64,000 nucleotides of DNA. Source: Antedon mediterranea. Lineage: Eukaryota > Echinodermata > Crinoidea > Comatulida > Antedonidae. This document shows positions 26,241 to 37,941 of this stretch, in pieces. The position numbers were made by a program, and so were the translations under genes. The notes beneath the pieces are model-generated. The model ran no database searches, was not told where the DNA came from, and saw nothing but the letters and a program-made list of their open reading frames with translations. The stretch lies in contig NC_092671.1 of assembly GCF_964355755.1 (NCBI RefSeq), positions 12,382,501 through 12,446,500 on the forward strand, in the 5' to 3' direction. The first letter of the stretch is position 1, and each line of letters begins with the position of its first letter.

Positions 26241-29200
26241 TTTTATATAACATCTAGACGTTTTTTTTTCGTACACAAAAATGTTTCAAAAAGTACTATT
26301 TAACGATCGTTGAATAGTGCGTACTATTGCACGCCATGTGACCCACATTCGTCCAATCAAATGACAGGAATTTATATAGGTGTTATATAATATGTTCTAT
26401 TTCATAATTGACAGATCATATACTGCAAATTAATAATGTATTGTCCCCCAAAAACCTGAAAAATGAAGATTAATATAATTTTTGTTTTTATATTTGCCAT
26501 TTATTAGTTTTAATAAAGTAAATCACTTCACCGTAGAAAAAGACATTCATAAAAAGGCAAAATAGTTGAGATAACAATATATTTTTTAAAATTCATGTGG
26601 TTCCAAACATTGAAAAGTGGACCGAACATGAAACTAACTTTTTATTTTTACATTATTGTAGACACATTATTGATTTGGTATTATTTACAAAATATGATTG
26701 TATATATGCTCTACAAACTGCTGAAAGAGGTCTTTAGTATGGTTTATTTATCAAAAATTTAATTTAATCTAATTGTAAGAAAATTAGTGTCATTTACATC
26801 GGTTATTTAGAAATTTGTGGGTCATATTTTAATACAGAACGGTTTAATAATTATGATGATGATAAAAGGTTTATTGCAAAAGGCTAAGTAGAAAGAGAAA
26901 TATAAATATTAGCTAATTTATAAATAAATCAACCTTACCATTTACAAATGAAGTTTTATATCGTAAAAATTAAACAAAAGAGAGTGATTTTTTTAGCATT
27001 TAGCCTAGTAGAACGTACTATTATAGTTGATACACAATAAATGGTAATTTGAAGTGTATGGTTTGAAGTGAATAGGATTTAGCCCAGGGCAAACAACGCA
27101 GAGTATTCCGAAAAGAGATAGAAATTACTTTTAAAGTAGTAAAGAGGAAAAGCTAAAGCAATTGGGTTTATGTGTCATCGTTTAAATTCGACAATAACAA
27201 TACCAGTCTTTTTATATGACCTGGTTATTTTAAGTTGTGTTTTTGACATTCTATTTAACCAACCTGATTAATGTTTATTGGTAATCTATATATTAATATG
27301 TAAACGTTGTTTATGAGAATACACATGAACAATGTATGTAATCCTTAATATAATAAATAAAATTATTATACAAAAATATTTGATATTGAATTTGTGAATT
27401 ACAACTCAAATTTAAGTTGGTAATAAAGATATAAATCATTTTCAATTAGTAATCTTTTTATAATAAATAAAATACAAATAATAATTATAACAAATAATTT
27501 ATATTAAATTTGTGAATTACAATTAAAATTTAATTTGGTCATTTTTATATCCTCGGTCTAATTTAAATGTAGCTCAAGTTTCTTGGTTGGACATTTTTTT
27601 CTAAAACAATGGTTTTAAGTGAGTCTACAAATTAATAAACAGCAATATTATCTTTACAAGGAAATCTTTCTTGTAATTATGATTTAATGGAATGAATGTA
27701 TTACAAGAAAAACTACAAAATAATATCAGAAGCCGACTTTGATGTAATGCCTATATTCAATGAACTTGCCTGAGGGCTCACTTCCAAATTGTAATGTAAT
27801 TTATACGACTGATCAAAAGTCAATGTTGAAAAAAAAACATGTTGGTTTTGCAAACCTGACCACTGCAGTCCATAAAAGTTGTGGTTAATAAATAATAATG
27901 TGTGTTTTTAATCTTGGTTTATATACAAATATGAATAATTATTTGATATATCATATTTATTCACACAATAAAAATGAATGTACAGCAATAATGAATGGAA
28001 ATAAATAAATTATTAATCAAAATATATTGATTGTGTCTAGAGAATACAGACAGAGAATGCTTTGTATCTCTATGTATAGGATGGCAAACATGGACAAAAA
28101 ACTCCCTTAACTCTATATTTTGTATCTCTTTTTTTGAGTTCCTCCTGGCCTTGTTGAAAAACACCATTGATATTTCCATAATTTGTATTTTATTAAATTT
28201 GATTTGAAGTTTTTAGGCACATTACATGGATTACCAAGAGTAAATTAATCACTGTCGTAACAGATAGATAGGAATCTCCCTGACACATATAGTTTTTTTG
28301 TGAACCAGTTCACCGGGGTAACCCCCTAAATTAAATGAAGGTATATTACTAATGGTCTCTCCTTAAAAATGTTACCTTTTTCTATTACTTCTTTAAGCAT
28401 ATTTTTGAGTAGCCATTCAACTCTTAAAATTTTTTAATAGGATTTGAAGTATTTATACAAAACTAATAAGTATAATCAATCTTCTTGGTACAATAATCAT
28501 TGCCAATTACTCATTTGCTTATTATTTTGATTCAATATTCTATTAATTAAATATTCTAAAGTACTAATTTTACACGCATATTTTATGTTAAGTTTTAAGT
28601 TAAATTGATAGGTTACTTTCCATAATGTTCTGATTATTTTGACTTCAAAATTTAATATTCTACAATCCTTTACTCCTATAATTTGTAGTTTGTATTGATT
28701 TTTATACTTATATGCAGATACCTTATCTTAGACCAGGCCTTTCATCTGCTTTTAAACAATATTTTGTTGGGTTTTTTGTCATTTATATTAACTCCAATTA
28801 CTTATGACTAATCTTAAAACATTTCCTATAATAAAATAATATTTACCACCAAATTGGAATTTCTAATTCCAGACAATGGTTTTATCGACGTTTGTTGTCG
28901 AAAATGAGCTTCTCATTTAAACTTATTTGCATAATTTCCAACATTGTATGACTCAGTATTGTAATTGTATTGATAATTTCTTATACTAATTCAACATTAC
29001 TAAGGAAATTATGCATAAGAAACTTGTCTTTTTTTACACCAATATGTACATCCTTAAATTACTCATGTGTGCATTGTAATTATGATATCATTTGTAATGT
29101 CCCTTTTTAGCATAACCTTACTTTTTAGAATAATAGTAAAATGCAAAGATATGCGACAAAGAACGACCCAACAAAGTGTTAATAGAGGGTTGGCCTGAAT

Positions 29201-29640
29201 AACGGTTATCCTCAGTTTTAAACATTATTGCTCACTATTTTGTTTCGCAGTATGTAAAGTTTCCGCTTCAGAGGAATATCCCCTGAAAATAAGTGTTTTT
29301 GCTGTATTTATGAATAATTAATGAACTTTTTCATAAAGAAGTTTTAATAGAAATATAAAATTATCATGAGAACTCTATTTAAATGATACCGATTTACATG
29401 ATAATAGTCAATCATAACAATATCAATTCTTGCTCGTGAATATCCTTTGACTAGACATCCATGAAATATTTAATCTATCCATCCATGTATTAATTTAATT
29501 TTAACATAATATTTCTCAAGGGACTACTCAACGTTTCCAGGTTTATTGTGAATAAGTTTACTGATGTGCTATTCATAATCAGTATATTGTAGTTTATTTT
29601 GCTATTGTACATGGAATGATAGGATGGTGAAAGATATCTT

Positions 29641-29738
29641 AAGCTATATGTCTACAATATCAAACTATTAGTTTGACAAAAAAAGTGTGATGTGCCCAAA
29701 TATGGCAGTGATATGCTTAAATATGGTAGTTATATGAC
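29641..29738. mobile_element. MITE fragment, GTCTACACTATCAAACT family
   Basis: It reads TATGTCTACAATATCAAACT, then TGTGATGTGCCCAAATATGG and a GACATCAT word, in the same order as in the copies at 62325-62452 and 63873-64000. The right end is missing. Confidence 0.55.
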
Positions 29739-30706
29739 ATCATTGGGTCGTGTTATAGGGGGGTAGGATTATACCAGAGGATATACAGTACATTAATACA
29801 GTTATGACCCATAGAAAACACATTTGATTATTGATTGTGTGTGTGCACCAAAGTACACGCACAAACAATTGAAATCTATAGTAATGGCTCTTCCCGTATC
29901 GAATGATTTACGAGTACATGATAGCTTACACGTTGACATTCAAGTTGGGAAATGAGAACATCTTGGCGCTCCAATGTTGATCAGCATCAATTAGTTTGCG
30001 TCTCGTTTACAAATTAGTAAGGCTTTTGAGAGAAAATTACATGTTATGCTCGATAGAAAATAGCACATATAGTTCTTGTGTCTGTTTAATTTAGGTTAAT
30101 GTTCATTAAAGTTTAAATTATTAATACAATTTACTTTTTATTTGTATATAATTGAATTATAATTAGTTCAGCCTATTGTAAAATCTAGTATTTTATATTA
30201 TTTTATATTATATTTCAGTTACACATAAATAGTTTTTTCTTTAGTAGGCTATGGATTTTTTTATGATCTATTTATAGCAATTTTTCTCATTAATATTTTA
30301 AATTTATAACCTAATAATCTTATTAAGGTTTTTTTTTGTATGCATACTGTAATGTATTATAGGATAATATATGTGTTAATACTTAAGTTCTTTAATTAAT
30401 TAGGTTATTAATAACTCTTAAGCCTGATAACTTTGTTACATCTGCCTTATGATCTACTTGTTACTACATAAGATCTAGATTGTATGTTTATCACACATAT
30501 ATTGAGTTTACATAAAAATTACACAATATTACATTTATTTTGAAATTGATAAATATGTATTTATATAAATTAAACTCTGCTCTGTATAGCTAATCTATAC
30601 TCTTTTATATTCGTATTAGCCCTGTTAAAGGAATTGTATTTTCTGTGCATCTCTCTGGTTGTTCGTGTACCTTTAGAGTAAATATTAATTATCAATAATT
30701 TACTAT

Positions 30707-31016
30707 TTAACACATTGACTGCCAAGGCATTTTCCGTAATTTCTGTCCCAGTGCCAAGTCCCGTTTACATATTAAATTACAGTTTGAAAGTGTAACATCT
30801 GGTCACAGACTATCATGATGTCATTCAAAATACGATGATTATCGTTTACGTACATCATTCATAAACTGACATGCGATAATTCCTGTTCCAATCACCACTG
30901 CCAGCGATTCTACATACAATACAAAAGTGCTACGATTTTGACGTAGTATTACGTCTTGGCAAGTAGCGACTCGCAATTTTTGACGTATAAATATGCCGTG
31001 GCAGTGAACGTGTTAA
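30707..31016. mobile_element. piggyBac-like MITE with TTAA target duplication
   Basis: The element is bounded by TTAA on both sides (30707-30710 and 31013-31016). Terminal inverted repeats are CACATTGACTGCCAAGGCA on the left and, reversed, CACGTTCACTGCCACGGCA on the right. TTAA duplication with CAC-GTTNACTGCC-type ends is the pattern of piggyBac-like non-autonomous elements. The interior of about 300 bp has no open frame. It sits about 380 bp before exon 3. Confidence 0.7.
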
Positions 31017-31133
31017 CATTATGTACTTTTTAGCATACTGTATGTACTTAAAACAGAAGTTAAATTGGTTGTGTTTTCATATTGTTAATTTATAATAGTA
31101 GCTTATTCAATGTTAGGTAACCTGTTCTCTCAC

Positions 31134-31149
31134 TGTCACCATGGTGACA
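31134..31149. promoter_or_regulatory. Perfect 16-bp palindrome matching an RFX X-box
   Basis: TGTCACCATGGTGACA fits the RFX half-sites GTNRCC and GGYNAC spaced by two bases. It lies about 250 bp upstream of exon 3. Binding is not shown; the match could be chance. Confidence 0.3.
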
Positions 31150-31397
31150 TTATTGCAAGTTAACCAAGTACATAGACTAAATGACGTTGGTTGGTTTAAT
31201 TGCTACTTGTCTTGATCGGGCCGATTACAGAATTGGTTTAACACTATCTTGACCTATTACCTTGTTCTATATTGTTTATTTCTTTAATTTATTCTTTGTT
31301 CTGTATTTGTATAGTATTTTTTAGTCAAACTGAGAATCATGGGATTTAATAATTACTTAATAATAGTGTTGTTCATTATTTTTGTTTTTTTTTGCAG

Positions 31398-31589
31398 AAT
31401 ACAATCACGAATGCAGACCGCCTCCTAGAGAATGCTCATCAGCTGAGCCAACGAGGAGAGTGCAACCCTGATGAAATACGTCATGTTGCTGGCCTTCTGC
31501 AAGAAAAAGTATTTGACTTTGTTAATCGAGTTGAAAGACGTCAGAAACTTTTAGAATTGGCCGTCTCATTTTATACCCATATTAAAGAG
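31398..31589 (+). CDS. trio: trio exon 3 (64 codons, spectrin repeat)
   Basis: The exon lies between TTTTTTTGCAG and GTATTT, phase 0 at both ends. It starts NTITNADRLLENAHQLSQ, matching vertebrate NTYTNADKLLEAAEQLAQ, and ends SFYTHIKE. It completes the spectrin repeat begun in exon 2. The same length (64 codons) and register recur in exon 9. Confidence 0.96.
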
Positions 31590-32230
31590 GTATTTTTATT
31601 ATTGCTATTTTTTCATGGTACAGTAAAACCCCTGTGAAACAAACGACGGGCAATATGTTTTAAAATTACAGGGGAACTTTGTTTTGTTAATGGGTTAGAA
31701 AATCTTTTTATTTAACCTCTTATATAGCCATTTTCCATGTCGATGATATTTATTTTTGCTTGTTTTGGCAATAAAAGTTAAAGAACAACATGGTTGGATA
31801 TCCTCACCTGCTACTGTAGTATCAGCATCACATCTAGTGAATTTCTTATATTTTAAAAAATTAAATATTTTTTTTTTTACTATTATTACATGGTAGTTTA
31901 GGATTTCTGTTTTTCCATTAAAATGAATCGTTATTTGGTATTTTTATTACATTTGTATCATAGTTTTCAATGCAATTTACCAAACTGGGATTAAAAATAT
32001 TTTTTTGTTTTCCATGCTTAATAACATATATAAAAGTATATCAATAAATTCAATACATAGATTTATAAAGGTTACTACAGAGCATTATCTTAATGGATGT
32101 TTTATGTATGTTTTTTAAAGACAATGTTTTCAAAAGTAGACATATTTATTTGGCCACATTACTCTTTAGCTGAAATTTAATGGAAGTTTTATGCATCATT
32201 TTAAATATCAAAATGTTTTTTTTTCTTCAG
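31590..32230 (+). other. Intron 3-4
   Basis: 641 bp, AT-rich, with T-runs. A piece at 31617-31675 (ACAGTAAAACCCCTGTGAAAC ... ACAGGGGAAC) looks like a decayed MITE end. Nothing else is seen. Confidence 0.7.
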
Positions 32231-32400
32231 CTAACAAGTTGGTTCAAAGAGTTAAGAGATAAATTGCACACGGAAGAAGTCGGGGAATGCATTGAAGAAG
32301 CAGACAAAGCACTGGCAAGGTTCAAACACGAGCAAGCAATAACAATAAAAGCGTGTCAGAACACGTTAAGTGAAGGAGAACACTTTATTGAACAGCTTAC
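32231..32400 (+). CDS. trio: trio exon 4 (spectrin repeat)
   Basis: The exon lies between TTTTCTTCAG and GTAAGTC. It starts in phase 0 and ends with two bases of a Thr codon completed by exon 5. It reads LTSWFKELRDKLHTEEVGEC and ends GEHFIEQL(T). It corresponds to vertebrate WTWLEELQKELLDDV ... EGEDLIQQL. Confidence 0.95.
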
Positions 32401-32419
32401 GTAAGTCTATGCTAAAACC

Positions 32420-32592
32420 GAATTTGTATAGAAGGTAATGGATAAAATCATATTAAAACACAGACATGGTAATGTTGCTATGCTTATACACAGCGAATTC
32501 CAATAGAAGGGAATAGTGAACAGATAATCGTATTAGGTATCGAGTCATAATAACACACTGAGGGCAGTAAATTCTTATGCTCATACACAGAG
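32420..32592. repeat. Diverged tandem duplication after exon 4
   Basis: Two related units share CGAATT...ATAGAAGG, ATAAxATCxTATTA and CTTATxCACAG. One lies near 32420-32497 and the other near 32496-32592. They are diverged, with several indels. The rest of the intron to 33194 contains a small hairpin (33094-33123) and otherwise nothing that I recognise. Confidence 0.5.
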
Positions 32593-33194
32593 AAATGTGT
32601 AACTCGCTACGCAAAAGCCAAATTCCAATTGTGTCTAATATAATACTACAACAATTTAGTTTTTCACTATGCGAATTTCAACTTTTACAATACTTTGAGT
32701 GATGCAAGTGTTTTATCTTGCACAAGCGCTTTATCTTTTGTTTACACCTCACTGTTGATTAAGTTTCCTTTAAAATGACTCATGTATTCCGAGTAAGATT
32801 TGATGTGTTGCTTATGAAATTTAAAACAATTCCTGGACTTATTTTCGAACTAGATTCACACTACTTATTTTCAGGTTTAATCTTTTCATTATATAAATTT
32901 GTTAACAAAATAAATTATTCAATTTAATTAATATTATTATTTTAAGCTGATGTTAAATGAAATAAATTGAAAAAACATAATACTGAGCCAAAATATAAAA
33001 TAAAAATAGAGGTGCTATAGAAAATTCACTAATGCATTAAATTTCTGCTAAAAAGTTTCTGTGCTCAAATAGAAAAAGAAAGAAGAGGGAAAGCCAAGCC
33101 TACATTGGGTCTGTCAGGCTTGGGCAACATAACAATTTTAGACCTAACAATTTTTCGTGGAAAATTACTGTATTTTTTTCTGTGATTTTAATAG

Positions 33195-33369
33195 AACTGC
33201 TGCAATGCAATCGCCAGAAGCTAAGTATGGAGAAGCCTGCGGGCACATTGAAACCATGGTCACAAATCTGCGAAGCAACAGGCTACAGTTAAATGAGATG
33301 TGGGCAGCCAAACAACTTAAACTTGAACTGTGCTTACAACTTAGACAGTTTGAAAAAGATGCTCTTGAG
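33195..33369 (+). CDS. trio: trio exon 5 (spectrin repeat)
   Basis: The acceptor is TTTTAATAG and the donor GTAAAA. One base completes the Thr codon, then 58 codons follow. It includes ACGHIETMVTNLRSNRLQL and KLELCLQLRQFEKDALE, matching vertebrate INHIETVLQQLDEAQ ... KLELFLQLRIFERDAID. It closes one spectrin repeat. Confidence 0.95.
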
Positions 33370-33774
33370 GTAAAATTATAATATGATTGATAATATCAAC
33401 TCACGCTACCCAGCCAGAAATCTATCATGCAAAACAATTTAAGGCTGAATTTGGAGGGTGCTTTCACAGTCATTGCTATTTTCATATTTAATTATATAAT
33501 AATATTTAATTTTGTATTCAAATTTTATTTATCGTTATGAATATTGATGTTATGTTTTGTGTATTGCAATTAAATTGAAAAAGTACAGTAACATTTTATC
33601 ATTACACAATATGCAAATTGTGGCTATACATTACTTATCTTCATCATTTACAGATTAATTAATGTCCAGCATATCACTAAGCGGTTAGAGTTTCTCTCTA
33701 CATTTATAATACTATTATGTATACATTTTTTAAACATGAATGTGAAATAAAAACATAACACTTTTTTGCTTTAG

Positions 33775-33924
33775 CTATCAAGCCAGCTACAGATGTGGAA
33801 AACAGATCTAGATTGTACCGATCTACAATTTGACTTTGACCTTCGTAAGGCCGAGCTCATGTCTGAACAACATTGTTTGCTGTTGATGGATATAGAAGAT
33901 ACGGCCGTCAGGCTTGTTCAGCGG
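33775..33924 (+). CDS. trio: trio exon 6 (50 codons, spectrin repeat)
   Basis: The exon lies between TTGCTTTAG and GTAAGC, phase 0 at both ends. It starts LSSQLQMWKTDLDCTDLQFD, aligned with vertebrate ISDLESWNDELSQQMNDFD, and ends DTAVRLVQR. It is less conserved than its neighbours but in the right place and phase. Confidence 0.92.
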
Positions 33925-34273
33925 GTAAGCTTATTTGTTTTATGAATAAATGATCAGTCTTCTCCCGAATACACCTGCTCCATAGTCAGCTTCTTGTCCA
34001 TCTAATCTGTCGTAATAATAATAGTAATTTGTAAGATTTTGTGGATAATAATTTTAGGAAAATAAAGGAATTTTGTTATCCCAATTTTTCAATAAGTAAT
34101 CATACGTTTATATTACACTAATTATATATTTTGCCATATTGATCACATACCCAAGTAAAATATAGTAACACATAGTTACTAACATAATAGATAACAAGAA
34201 TAAAACAGCTTTCATTTTAACTTTTTAACTGACTGTAACAGTAAAAATTACAAATATAATAAAAACTAGAATT

Positions 34274-35847
34274 TAATTCGTCACTTTGACGAATTATAGT
34301 TGATCATTTTTATCATTTTACTGAAATTAATTTTTTTTTTAACATGCACGTACGTTAACATACGATCGGAAAATGTTGATGTATGCCATCCTATTATACG
34401 CTTATAGTGCTGAATTGTGCCTATTATATGCCATACAATATGTACAGTATATCTATATACAGTGTAGCATACATACTAAATACAGTGCAGAATAGCTGAA
34501 AATAACGGGACCCTCTTTTATTCCAAATTTTAAAATGATGACGTCATCAAAATGAAATACGTAGATAGCAATTTTGGAAGCAAATTATTTGAGCAACAAC
34601 TTATTAATGTGTTGAAGAAATTGGGATACGCATAATATGGATGCGCGCTCTTTTAAATGTAATGAACTATGACGCAAAATATGAAAATACGACTTTTATA
34701 ATTCAACTGGCCATATGATGATGTCACAACATCCGATGCGCAAAATTTTTACATGAATTTGTATCTACAATTCAACAGCTTCCAGAAAACGTTTTAATAA
34801 TGAGTATCTCTTTTTATTCTGAGGAGCTATAACATATTGAAATTTACTGTAATGATGAAAATAAATGACCCAAGGAATTCACGCTTTTGAACATGATGAC
34901 GTCATAATAATTTTTTAAATGGTAAATCATTCAAAAGATAATTGATTGACCTAGACAATATCAAAATCAGGTGCAAAATGGAAAACGCATAAGTGGATAT
35001 GCGCTCTAATAAATGCAATAAGCTGTGACGAAAGAGACAAAAATCCAATATTTTATATTCGAGTGGCCATACAATGACGTCACAATGTCCGGTTAGCCAT
35101 ATTGATGCATGATCCGATATCTACAACTCATCATCTTCCAGAATATTTAATAAAAATAACTTTCACCGTTTAGTTTAGAAAATATGACTGTTTAAAAAAA
35201 GGCATAATTTTGACGAATTTTTTAACTTTTTCATCAAAAACACGCGCAAATTCTCAAATTCGACGTGCTCGCATGACGTGATTTCAAGTCGAAATTGTTT
35301 AAAAGTTGGTAAAATTACGAGAAAAGGGCTGAAAAAACATAAATCAAATGAAGAAATATGTTTTTAACGCTACATGCGTGCCACGCGCAAAAAAAACTGC
35401 GCGCGCGTGGGAATTTTTGACATGCTTAAAATGACATGAAATGCGTAGAAAAATGATTAGAAATTGATTTTTCACATTTTTAACTTTTAACGCGCAATTT
35501 TACGCACATGAACCTATGTACGCGTGCGTTTTTATTTGCTAATATTTTTACCCTTGACCTGAAGTTTACGTGTAGGGAATTTCATTAATATGTGATAATG
35601 AATTATGGAGATATGATTGATAATGCGATTTCACAAAATGGCGTATAAATGACGTCACGGATTAGTGATCGCGCTGAAAAGCTTTTTAGGACTAAGTTAA
35701 AGTATTAGAAAGACATTGTGAAATTCTTGTGATCATCGCCATTCAACTTTTTGAGATAATTGACACACAAAATCTGTACAGAAAGTAACAAATAATAAGA
35801 TTTCATACAATAACAATAGGTGATCATTTTATTCTAAATGATCACCT
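34274..35847. mobile_element. Hairpin-bounded, internally repeated element (Helitron-like?)
   Basis: It starts with a perfect hairpin TAATTCGTCA-CTT-TGACGAATTA (34274-34296). It ends with a perfect 12-bp hairpin AGGTGATCATTT/AAATGATCACCT (35818-35847), followed by AA so that the end reads CTAA. Base composition differs from the flanks: there are more CG pairs and runs such as GCGCGCG near 35400. A ~356-bp unit is repeated inside. Terminal hairpin plus CTRR suggests a non-autonomous Helitron, but the 5' end is not a clean TC, so the class is inferred. Confidence 0.45.
34505..35175. repeat. Diverged ~356-bp tandem repeat with TGACGTCA sites
   Basis: GGCCATA followed within a few bases by TGATGTCACAA at 34709 matches GGCCATA followed by TGACGTCACAA at 35065. 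Upstream, GATACGCATAATATGGATGC matches AAACGCATAAGTGGATATGC at the same spacing. Each unit also begins with GATGACGTCAT (34538 and 34892). Confidence 0.7.
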
Positions 35848-36370
35848 AAATATCAGTAAAATATACTTTAAAGTATTATTTTTTTATGAGGTTAAGGTTG
35901 TTTTTGACATTTTGTCAGCTAAAAGCAATGCATAATAACTGTAAGATGATATACCATATTATATGCTATATTTCAATATGAAATTCATTCAGTTGTGTTA
36001 TAGTTTAACAATTGTACATTTCATCATGATAATGTGACTAGCTAGTTTTTAATTCACGTTATAATTTGGGGGCGCTACTGTATGTATTCAGACATGTGAT
36101 GATGCCATTGATCTCATCTTTAAATCTTAGTGACGCCTGTTTGTATAAACAAGTTAATACATGCACTTACAATTCATGTATACACATACATATACATATA
36201 TATACATACGTACAAACACACAAATTAACATAAAATGTGTGCCAGATAAATAATGTGTAATTCATTAACTTCATTGTTCAGTTAATTAATTTTCTATCTT
36301 GCTTTAAAATCATTGAAAATCTAAAAATGTCCTTTACACAAAATTAAATCAATATTTATATTAACATTTT

Positions 36371-36565
36371 ATTATTATATATTATGAATCCAAAGGAAAA
36401 TTACTGAAAAAAATGACTATGTTGTGAGTATCAGTGGCTGGATCTATATGGAGATACAAAATAAAATAAGCAAAAAGCTAAATCAAAACAATAAAGTAAA
36501 CAGCCAGAAACATTTGCAGAGCTTTTGGGCAACACTAGCCCTGCATCAAGTGCAATATTAAATAT
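36371..36565 (-). mobile_element. Inverted, decayed copy of the hammerhead-bearing repeat
   Basis: Read on the minus strand it matches 4836-5005 through the GGGCTAGTGTTGCCC stem, TTTCTGGCTGTTTACTTTAT, GATCCAGCCACTGATAC and TTTTTTTCAGTAATTT. The core has decayed: CTGATGA has become a CTTGATGC-like sequence and GAAA has become AAAA. Both copies are set in AT-rich repeats. Confidence 0.8.
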
Positions 36566-37740
36566 ATTAATGTTGTACAAAATAATAACTGTATGTATTA
36601 TGTGAAAGGTAATTTGATATTTGATATTTGATTGAGAAATGAAATGATGATATGAGTAACATCTGTTATTAATCTTTTCTTTCACTAAGTGTATTTTATT
36701 TTCAATTGTAAAGTCAAGTTCTGTACATCAAGAGATTGTATAAGGGAGGGATTTAGGCAGCCATTTTTTAGATCATAGAATAACTATTTAATATGATATA
36801 ATGATATCTTTTAATATTAGTATTTATTCCTTGTCTTAGACCAAAAACAAAAGTTTCATGTCCAGTGGTCATGTTCACCAATCACACAGTGAGACATTCC
36901 CCTTAAATATTAAGTATTTTACTTAATAAATATTTAAGTGTTTCCCTTAAATTGTATTCACTTAGATAGGAGATTTTTTAATTTTAAGGGTAAGTGTTTC
37001 CCTTAGGCTAAGTGTGAATGGTGCATACGGCCATTGGATTTGAGATATTTTTTGAGGAAGGGCTTTACTAATGTGATGCACCACTAAGTATTATACTATA
37101 GTTTCAAATTCCAATTTTTTAATTTGGCCATGTTTGTGTCTACAAACCTAAAGCAATATAGGAATCTATTTAAGTACAAACTTAAGAATCTGTGAAATTC
37201 TCCTAGTTTCCGTTGCATAGATTCATTAGCGAAACCATCTGATACCCGATGATGACGTACTTCAACCGTTGCTAATTAGATAGGGTTATGAACATAAGAA
37301 ATTTCTATAAGGATAGATTACCCTAAGGAGCTTGTAAACCAGTCTGCTTTATATTAATGATTTTTGAAGTAAACTGGATGTAAATTAAATTTAGAATTTG
37401 TATAATTATTTAATGAAATAAATAAATCTCCTTTTTCTTACAAGGTGTAAAAAGTAGATTTTATGTTTGAATGTACTAGCGATTTATTGAATTCGGAAAT
37501 ATAAAATAATCATTATGGTTAGTACTTCAGTTTTTTATCAACCATCCGGTTTGTTTTACAGAAAACTCAATTGCAGGCTTGGTAGTCAATATTTTAAAGT
37601 ATAATCTAAAAAGGGGGATTTTAAAGATGTAAATTAAGTACAAGCTACCTTTACTCAATCATATGCAGATTTTAAAGAAGCTTTTTATTTCATTATAGAC
37701 TTTCTTTTCCATAGTTGACAAATAATATTATTTTTTTCAG

Positions 37741-37941
37741 GGACAAGAGTTAAATCAAGCTTTTGAGGCTAATAGAGTGGATATGATGTCAGAGCGTGAG
37801 ATGACAGCTCAGACTCGCATCCAGGTGCTACTGGAACTAATCCATGAGGAATACCAAGATGTTGAAAAGCTTGGTGCTATAAGACGTCTTCTGCTGGATC
37901 AATGCATACATCTCAGACACTTTGAGTTTGAAGCCCATCAG
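37741..37941 (+). CDS. trio: trio exon 7 (67 codons, spectrin repeat)
   Basis: It follows ATTTTTTTCAG and is phase 0 at both ends. It starts GQELNQAFEANRVDMMSERE and ends HLRHFEFEAHQ, matching vertebrate GQDLLQYVNEVQASG ... QLRHLQAEVKQ. The donor is GTTGGT, weaker than the others. A decayed copy of the exon end and donor lies 102 bp downstream. Confidence 0.95.

Larger units (their letters stand above)
5544..31397 (+). other. 25.9 kb intron between exons 2 and 3
   Basis: The flanking exons join in frame exactly where vertebrate Trio is contiguous, so no coding exon needs to be sought here. I found no credible nested gene. The open frames present are short, AT-driven and lack family motifs. 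The intron contains SINE-like tRNA-derived pieces, MITEs, minisatellites, a LINE 3' remnant, several tandem duplications (21074-21434, 22342-22500, 25196-25446), a long hairpin (26081-26240) and a piggyBac-like MITE (30707-31016), each listed separately. Between those the sequence is AT-rich and I see nothing. Confidence 0.8.
33925..37740 (+). other. Intron 6-7 (3.8 kb)
   Basis: There is no exon. It contains the hairpin-bounded TGACGTCA-rich element (34274-35847), a (TACATA)n-type microsatellite near 36180-36215 and the inverted hammerhead-repeat copy (36371-36565). The rest is AT-rich. A short stretch near 36895-37010 repeats TTTCCCTTA words. Confidence 0.75.
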
